DNA from: JBOGNO01 sp050747245
GTDB lineage: Bacteria > Acidobacteriota > Terriglobia > Acidiferrales > UBA7541
Direction of reading: 5' to 3'
NCBI GenBank assembly: GCA_050747245.1
Contig: JBOGNO010000005.1
Coordinates: 192,123-256,122 of the forward strand
DNA: 64,000 bases
Part shown: in pieces, positions 59,208 through 64,000 of the stretch
How positions within the stretch are numbered: the first letter of the stretch is position 1
Layout of the letters: each line of letters starts with the position of its first letter
Position numbers and translations under genes: made by a program
Notes under the pieces: model-generated
Told to the model about the DNA's origin: nothing
Databases searched by the model: none
Seen by the model: only the letters and a program-made list of their open reading frames with translations

Positions 59208-61820
59208 ATGCTCCGATTCGACAAATTTACGGTGAAGGCCCAGGAAGCCCTGCAGACTGCCCAGGAGATTGGCGCGGCACACCAGCAACAGCAAATTGAG
59301 CCCCTCCACCTTCTGGCCGCTTTGCTTGCGCAAACCGATGGCGTGGTTTCTCCCGTTCTCGAAAAACTGGGCGCCAATCCGCAAGCTCTCTCGGGCGAAG
59401 TCGAGCGCCAGCTTGAGCGGCTTCCCAAGGTGAGCGGCGTCGCCCAACAAAACCTCAGCCGAGGAACCAATGAAGTTCTCGAACGTGCGTTCGAGGAGGC
59501 TGGCCGCTTCAAGGATGAATATGTTTCGACCGAGCATCTCTTGCTTGCGCTTGCCGAGCAACGGGGCGATGCCGCTGCGCAACTTCTGGCACGCCACGGC
59601 GCGAGCCACGACGCCATCTTGCAGGCTCTGACGTCCGTGCGCGGCAGCCATCGCGTCACTTCCCAGTCTCCCGAGTCCACTTTTCGCGCGCTCCAGCAAT
59701 ACGCGCGCGACCTCACCGAGCTCGCCCGCCGCGGCAACCTGGATCCCGTCATCGGCCGCGACGAGGAAATTCGTCGTGTGATGCAAATTCTTTCCCGGCG
59801 CACCAAGAACAATCCTGTGCTCATCGGAGAGCCGGGCGTCGGAAAAACCGCCATCGTTGAGGGCTTAGCACGTCGCATCATTTCCGGCGACGTGCCGGAA
59901 GCCCTTAAGACCAGACGCATTGTGGCGCTCGATTTGGCCGCGCTCGTTGCCGGAACCAAATTTCGCGGAGAGTTTGAAGATCGCTTGAAAGCCTTGGTAA
60001 AGGAAGTCACCGAAGCCGAAGGACAAATCATCCTCTTCATCGACGAGTTGCACACTCTTGTTGGTGCCGGCGCTGCAGAGGGCGCCATCGACGCCTCCAA
60101 CATGCTGAAGCCGGCGCTCGCCCGCGGCGAACTTCGAGCCATCGGGGCCACCACGCTCAACGAGTATCGGAAGTACATTGAAAAGGACGCGGCTCTGGAG
60201 CGGCGCTTCCAGCAGGTGCTGGTGAACGAGCCCTCTGTCGAGGATGCCATCGCCATCCTCCGCGGCTTAAAGGATCGCTACGAGGTTCACCACGGAGTGC
60301 GCATCCAGGACGCTGCGCTCATTGCTGCCGTGACCCTCTCGAATCGCTATATCTCCGACCGCTTTTTGCCCGACAAGGCCATTGACCTGATGGATGAAGC
60401 CGCTGCGGGCCTGCGCATGGAGATTGATTCCATGCCCACGGAGATTGACGAAATCGAACGTCGCATTCTCCAACTCGAAATCGAGCGTCAGGCCCTGCGC
60501 AAGGAAACGGATCCGCACTCTCGCGAGCGCACCACGCAAATCGAGAGGGAATTGGCTGCATTGCGCGAGCAATCCAGCGGCCGCAAGGCCCAGTGGCAGT
60601 TGGAAAAGGAAGCCATTGGCCGCATCCGCAAAATCAAAGAAGAAATCGAGCAATTGAAAAACGAGGAGCAGCGTCTCGAACGGGCCGGCGATCTCGCCCG
60701 CGTCGCGGAAATTCGCTATGGCAAGCTTTCCGCCGCCGAGCGCAATTTACAGACCGCGCAGAAAAAGCTTGGGGAGCTGCAGAAGGGCCGCCCCATGCTC
60801 AAAGAGGAAGTGGGCGAGGAAGATATCGCCCGCGTCGTCAGCAAGTGGACCGGCATTCCCGCCGGGCGTCTGCTCGAAAGCGAAGTTCAGAAGCTCGTTC
60901 ACATGGAAGAGCGTCTGCGCCAGCGCGTGATCGGCCAGGACGATGCCATCGCGCGTGTCTCCAACGCCATTCGCCGCAGCCGCGCCGGACTCTCCGACCC
61001 CAAGCGCCCCATCGGCTCATTCATTTTTCTCGGGCCCACGGGTGTCGGAAAGACCGAAACAGCCCGCGCCCTCGCGGAATTCTTGTTCGATGATGAACAC
61101 GCCATGATTCGCCTGGACATGTCCGAGTACATGGAAAAACACTCCGTCGCGCGCATGATTGGGGCCCCCCCGGGCTATGTAGGCTACGAAGAGGGTGGTC
61201 AGCTCACCGAACAGGTGCGCCGTCATCCCTATTCCGTCGTCTTGCTCGATGAAATCGAAAAAGCGCATCCGGACGTCTTCCACATTCTTCTGCAAGTCCT
61301 TGAAGACGGCCGCCTCACCGACGGCAAAGGCCGCCGCGTGGATTTTCGCAACACCGTCATACTGATGACTTCCAATCTTGGTTCCGCTTCGATCTTCGAG
61401 CTTTCAGAACGGGATCCCAAGCGGTCGCGCGAGCTTGCCTGGGAAGCCCTCCGTGCTGCTTTCCGCCCCGAATTCCTGAACCGCGTGGACGAAGTCGTGC
61501 TCTTTCACCCTCTCGAAAAGAGCCAGCTCGAGCGCATCGTGGATTTGCAGCTTTTGCAGCTTTCGGGCGTCCTTGCCGAGAAGCGCATCGCTCTCGAGAT
61601 CACCTCCGGTGCGCGCGAATTGCTTCTCCGCGAGGGTTACGATCCAGCTTATGGAGCCCGCCCCTTGCGCCGCGCCATCCAGCGCTTGATCCAGGACCCT
61701 CTGGCGCTCAAGCTGCTCGACGGCGAATTCCTCCCGGGCGAAACCATCGTTGTGAAAGCGGACGCCCACTCTACGGAGATGAAATTCGAGCACGCGAAAG
61801 TGTCTGCCGGCGCCTTGTGA
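59208..61820 (+). CDS. clpB: Chaperone ClpB disaggregase
   Basis: Hexameric AAA+ unfoldase that dissolves protein aggregates with DnaK. The 870 residues from ATG 59208 include the N domain (KFTVKAQEALQTAQ), NBD1 with Walker A GEPGVGKT near residue 207, the coiled-coil M domain (about 405-525, DK/E-rich heptads) characteristic of ClpB, and NBD2 with Walker A GPTGVGKT near 609, sensor EFLNRVDEV, and the C-terminal cap. Its neighbours hsp20 and htpX place it in a stress unit. Confidence 0.97.
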   Translation: MLRFDKFTVKAQEALQTAQEIGAAHQQQQIEPLHLLAALLAQTDGVVSPVLEKLGANPQALSGEVERQLERLPKVSGVAQQNLSRGTNEVLERAFEEAGRFKDEYVSTEHLLLALAEQRGDAAAQLLARHGASHDAILQALTSVRGSHRVTSQSPESTFRALQQYARDLTELARRGNLDPVIGRDEEIRRVMQILSRRTKNNPVLIGEPGVGKTAIVEGLARRIISGDVPEALKTRRIVALDLAALVAGTKFRGEFEDRLKALVKEVTEAEGQIILFIDELHTLVGAGAAEGAIDASNMLKPALARGELRAIGATTLNEYRKYIEKDAALERRFQQVLVNEPSVEDAIAILRGLKDRYEVHHGVRIQDAALIAAVTLSNRYISDRFLPDKAIDLMDEAAAGLRMEIDSMPTEIDEIERRILQLEIERQALRKETDPHSRERTTQIERELAALREQSSGRKAQWQLEKEAIGRIRKIKEEIEQLKNEEQRLERAGDLARVAEIRYGKLSAAERNLQTAQKKLGELQKGRPMLKEEVGEEDIARVVSKWTGIPAGRLLESEVQKLVHMEERLRQRVIGQDDAIARVSNAIRRSRAGLSDPKRPIGSFIFLGPTGVGKTETARALAEFLFDDEHAMIRLDMSEYMEKHSVARMIGAPPGYVGYEEGGQLTEQVRRHPYSVVLLDEIEKAHPDVFHILLQVLEDGRLTDGKGRRVDFRNTVILMTSNLGSASIFELSERDPKRSRELAWEALRAAFRPEFLNRVDEVVLFHPLEKSQLERIVDLQLLQLSGVLAEKRIALEITSGARELLLREGYDPAYGARPLRRAIQRLIQDPLALKLLDGEFLPGETIVVKADAHSTEMKFEHAKVSAGAL

Positions 61821-61896
61821 AGCGCGGAGGATCCGTTCGATTTGACGCTGGAGGAGCAGACATCTAAACTGGAGTAGCGATCATTGCGAGGAAACC

Positions 61897-62754
61897 ATGC
61901 GGGCCGTTAAGACAACTGTTCTGTTGACAGCGCTTACTCTGCTGTTGATTTTCGTTGGCCAGAGGCTTGCCGGAAACGGCGGCATGCTCATTGCCCTTGC
62001 TTTTGCCGTGGTCATGAACGCCAGCGCGTATTTCTTGTCGGACAAAATCGCCCTTGCTTCGAGCGGCGCCAAGCCCGTCACGCGCGAGGAGGCCCCGCGC
62101 CTTTACGCTGTCATGGAGCGCCTCTGCGGCAAATCCGGCATCCCCATGCCGAAGCTCTATGTCATCCCGGAGCAGGCTCCCAATGCATTCGCCACCGGCC
62201 GCAATCCCAGCCACGCTTCGGTGGCCGCCACCGCGGGACTCCTCCAGCTCTTGGATGATGAAGAGCTCGAAGGCGTCATTGCCCACGAGCTATCGCACGT
62301 CCGCAACTACGACATCCTTACCTCTTCTATTGCCGCCATGCTTGCCGGCGCGATTTTCGTCCTCGCGCGCATGGGCGAATTCGCGATGATTTTTGGTGGC
62401 TATGGCGGTGGCTCCCGCGACAGCCGCCGCGGCAGCGCACTCACAATGCTTCTGCTGATTATCGTAGCTCCCTTGGCAGCTCTGATTCTCCAGCTCGGGA
62501 TTTCTCGCCAGCGCGAATATTCCGCCGATGCCTCTGGCGCGAATTTGGTCGGCCATCCCGAAGGTCTCATCCGTGCGCTGCAGAAATTGGGCGCTTACAA
62601 TAAGCGCATTCCTTCGAACATGCCGCAAACCACCTCCGCACTTTGCATCGTGGCCCCGCTCAGTCCGCGCGAGCTCACGAGTGGACTCTTCAGCACTCAT
62701 CCTGCCCTCGAGGATCGCATCGCCCAGCTGCGCAACATGATCATCACGCGTTAG
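61897..62754 (+). CDS. htpX: HtpX-type membrane zinc metalloprotease
   Basis: Inner-membrane M48 peptidase that degrades misfolded membrane proteins. The 285 residues have two N-terminal transmembrane helices (LLTALTLLLIFVG; LIALAFAVVMNASAYFL), the zinc motif His130-Glu-Leu-Ser-His134 (VIAHELSHVRNYD), another hydrophobic pair around residues 150-210, and the third ligand in QREYSADASGANLV. It lies 76 nt after clpB and is probably part of the same stress cluster. Confidence 0.95.
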   Translation: MRAVKTTVLLTALTLLLIFVGQRLAGNGGMLIALAFAVVMNASAYFLSDKIALASSGAKPVTREEAPRLYAVMERLCGKSGIPMPKLYVIPEQAPNAFATGRNPSHASVAATAGLLQLLDDEELEGVIAHELSHVRNYDILTSSIAAMLAGAIFVLARMGEFAMIFGGYGGGSRDSRRGSALTMLLLIIVAPLAALILQLGISRQREYSADASGANLVGHPEGLIRALQKLGAYNKRIPSNMPQTTSALCIVAPLSPRELTSGLFSTHPALEDRIAQLRNMIITR

Positions 62755-62977
62755 CCCGGCGACAAACGAGCTTCTGGTACCCGGCCGCGTCCCAGGCGTC
62801 ACAATCTGCGTAAAATTTGCATCATTGGCTTTCCCCCTCCTTGGAAGCTATCGCTCTGAAAAAGACCATATCCCCTTAATTGTCAACTACTTCACCACGC
62901 ATCCTGCCAAGGAGGGCTTTGGTTCCCGGCTTGCGTGTTATGCCCCTCGCAAGGGTGAGACGCAAAGGAGAATCAAA

Positions 62978-63808
62978 ATGTTGGAGCAAAATCAAGTAAG
63001 CGAACCGGAAAATGGGACTCCCCGCTGGGTGGGGCTGGCGGTCGTAGTCCTGGCCGCTGTTTCATTGATCTCTCTCGGCGTGGGCTGGACCGCTTCCTCG
63101 CGCTCGAAATCACTGGAAGAACAGCTGGCTTCACAAACACAGACCCAGAAGCAAACTTCTGACCTGCTGAGCCAGCGGCTCGCGCAAGCCGAGCAGACCA
63201 ATGCGCAGGTCCAAGGCGAACTCAACGTCGTGACGGATCGCCTGAAGCTCACGCAGGGCGAAGCCGATTCCGCAAAGCGTCAGGCGCGCCAGATCCTCGC
63301 CGCCGAGGACAAGAAGCTCGCCGACGTGAATAGCCAGCTCGCCACCAAGGCCAATACTGACGACGTCAATAAGCTCGGCACAGACGTCAACGGCGTGAAG
63401 ACTGACCTCGAGGCTGAGAAAAACAGCTTGCAGATGACTCGCGGTGAGTTCGGCACGCTGATCGCCAAGAACCACGATCAGATCGAAGAGCTTCGCCGCT
63501 TGGGCGAACGCGATTATTTCGAATTCACGATCGACCGCAAGGGCAGCCGCCAGAAGGTGGGCAATATCACTGTGCAGCTTCGCGGCACGAACGTGAAGAA
63601 GAATCTTTTCAGCGTCTCGCTCATCGTGGACGACAAGAACTTCGAAAAGAAGAATCGTTCCGTGGATGAGCCGATCTACCTGCTGACGCACAGCACCCGG
63701 GCGCCCTACGAATTCGTGGTCAATGAAATCGGCAAGGACCACATCGTCGGCTACCTGAGTGTTCCGAAGACACAAGCGCAGCCGCAGCAACAGGGTTCCG
63801 GAAATTAA
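62978..63808 (+). CDS. Membrane-anchored coiled-coil protein, unknown
   Basis: This 276-residue protein starts at the ATG after AAAGGAG. It has a single transmembrane helix (VGLAVVVLAAVSLISLGVGW) near residues 18-38, a long Gln/Ala/Leu-rich coiled coil (about 42-170), and a C-terminal beta-rich domain (DYFEFTIDRKGSRQKVGNITVQL, LFSVSLIVDDK). It ends in a Gln-rich tail. No family is recognised. It could be a periplasmic spacer or envelope organiser. It is followed by a strong terminator. Confidence 0.75.
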   Translation: MLEQNQVSEPENGTPRWVGLAVVVLAAVSLISLGVGWTASSRSKSLEEQLASQTQTQKQTSDLLSQRLAQAEQTNAQVQGELNVVTDRLKLTQGEADSAKRQARQILAAEDKKLADVNSQLATKANTDDVNKLGTDVNGVKTDLEAEKNSLQMTRGEFGTLIAKNHDQIEELRRLGERDYFEFTIDRKGSRQKVGNITVQLRGTNVKKNLFSVSLIVDDKNFEKKNRSVDEPIYLLTHSTRAPYEFVVNEIGKDHIVGYLSVPKTQAQPQQQGSGN

Positions 63809-63852
63809 ATTTCAGCCCCAGTAGTAGCGACAACCCCGAAATAAACAGCGAA

Positions 63853-63880
63853 GGGCGCCCGAAAGGGCGCCCTGCTTTTT
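63853..63880 (+). terminator. Intrinsic terminator
   Basis: GGGCGCCC-GAAA-GGGCGCCC with a TGCTTTTT tail (63873-63880). The 8-bp stem with a stable tetraloop ends the upstream coiled-coil gene and lies between convergent genes. Confidence 0.9.
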
Positions 63881-63917
63881 GTCCGGTTGAATTCTGCCGC
63901 GCCGGCTGCGGCCCCAG

Positions 63918-64000
63918 TTACTCCGCTTTGGAAACCGCACGGAGCTTGCGCGTCAAGAAATGTTTCGCCAGCGCCGGCAATTTGTCGTGCGGCAGTTTTC
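63918..64000 (-). CDS. Partial C-terminus of a minus-strand gene
   Basis: The minus strand has an open frame from the right edge to a TAA at 63918, encoding 27 residues that end LPALAKHFLTRKLRAVSKAE. The helical, amphipathic character and position after a terminator suggest a genuine C-terminus. I cannot identify the protein. Confidence 0.4.
   Translation of the reverse strand, partial: KLPHDKLPALAKHFLTRKLRAVSKAE

Noticed and set aside
59006..60256. 416-residue minus-strand frame over hsp20 and clpB
   Set aside because: It is Ser/Arg-rich, crosses two genes and a terminator and lacks a ribosome-binding site.

Overview
The window looks like chromosomal DNA of a GC-rich, Gram-negative, aerobic heterotroph, most probably an Acidobacteriota member. 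This is inferred from the gene content: tandem TPR proteins with signal peptides, an S9 dipeptidyl-peptidase, a tricorn-like S41 protease with beta-propellers, a DUF4139 protein, an ECF-type sigma factor with a zinc-binding anti-sigma factor, and a PaoABC-like Mo-hydroxylase. There are no rRNA genes, phage, transposase or CRISPR array. Gene density is high and most genes are ordinary housekeeping or envelope functions.

Left end (1-15.3 kb): a minus-strand dnaK - small unknown gene - dnaJ (cut by the window edge) chaperone operon, with a strong sigma70-type promoter overlapped by a HAIR-like inverted repeat. Then come a DsbA-like/MauE-like redox pair, two paralogous exported TPR proteins, an exported S9 peptidase coupled to another exported protein, a metallo-beta-lactamase-fold hydrolase, a DUF4139 protein, and a sigma/anti-sigma pair.

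Middle (15.5-35.7 kb): a 1002-residue secretin-like orphan; a Tat-exported three-subunit molybdenum hydroxylase (2Fe-2S, Moco, FAD); two small unknown genes; a toxin-first HigBA module with a triple-half-site operator over the toxin start; a repeat-bearing intergenic stretch; three exported or membrane proteins; tRNA-Ser(GCU); a large tricorn-like protease; greA; a CDP-alcohol phosphotransferase-like protein with an altered motif; an isoaspartyl peptidase; and an arsenic cluster (arsR divergent from arsM-arsC).

Right half (35.9-64 kb): an EF-G paralogue with an altered G4 motif, a Cys/Met-metabolism PLP enzyme, an MltD-like LysM transglycosylase, a charge-segregated acidic/basic small protein, a DUF1801 protein, a HipA-family kinase paired with a DUF3037 protein, an exported DinB-like protein, a 2-oxoacid dehydrogenase operon with lipB (lpd-lipB-E1alpha-E1beta-E2), a DksA-like protein, comF, an HNH nuclease, an orphan PD-(D/E)XK-type protein, a phosphoesterase, queA, an RlmI-type methyltransferase preceded by a possible leader peptide, and an hsp20-clpB-htpX stress cluster.

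Functionally, protein quality control (DnaK/J, Hsp20, ClpB, HtpX, tricorn, S9 peptidase) and envelope/redox functions dominate. The most promising unexplained items are the secretin-like orphan, the HipA-kinase/DUF3037 pair, the acidic/basic protein, and several genes without a Shine-Dalgarno sequence whose start codon sits 6-9 nt after a TANNNT box, which suggests leaderless transcripts.
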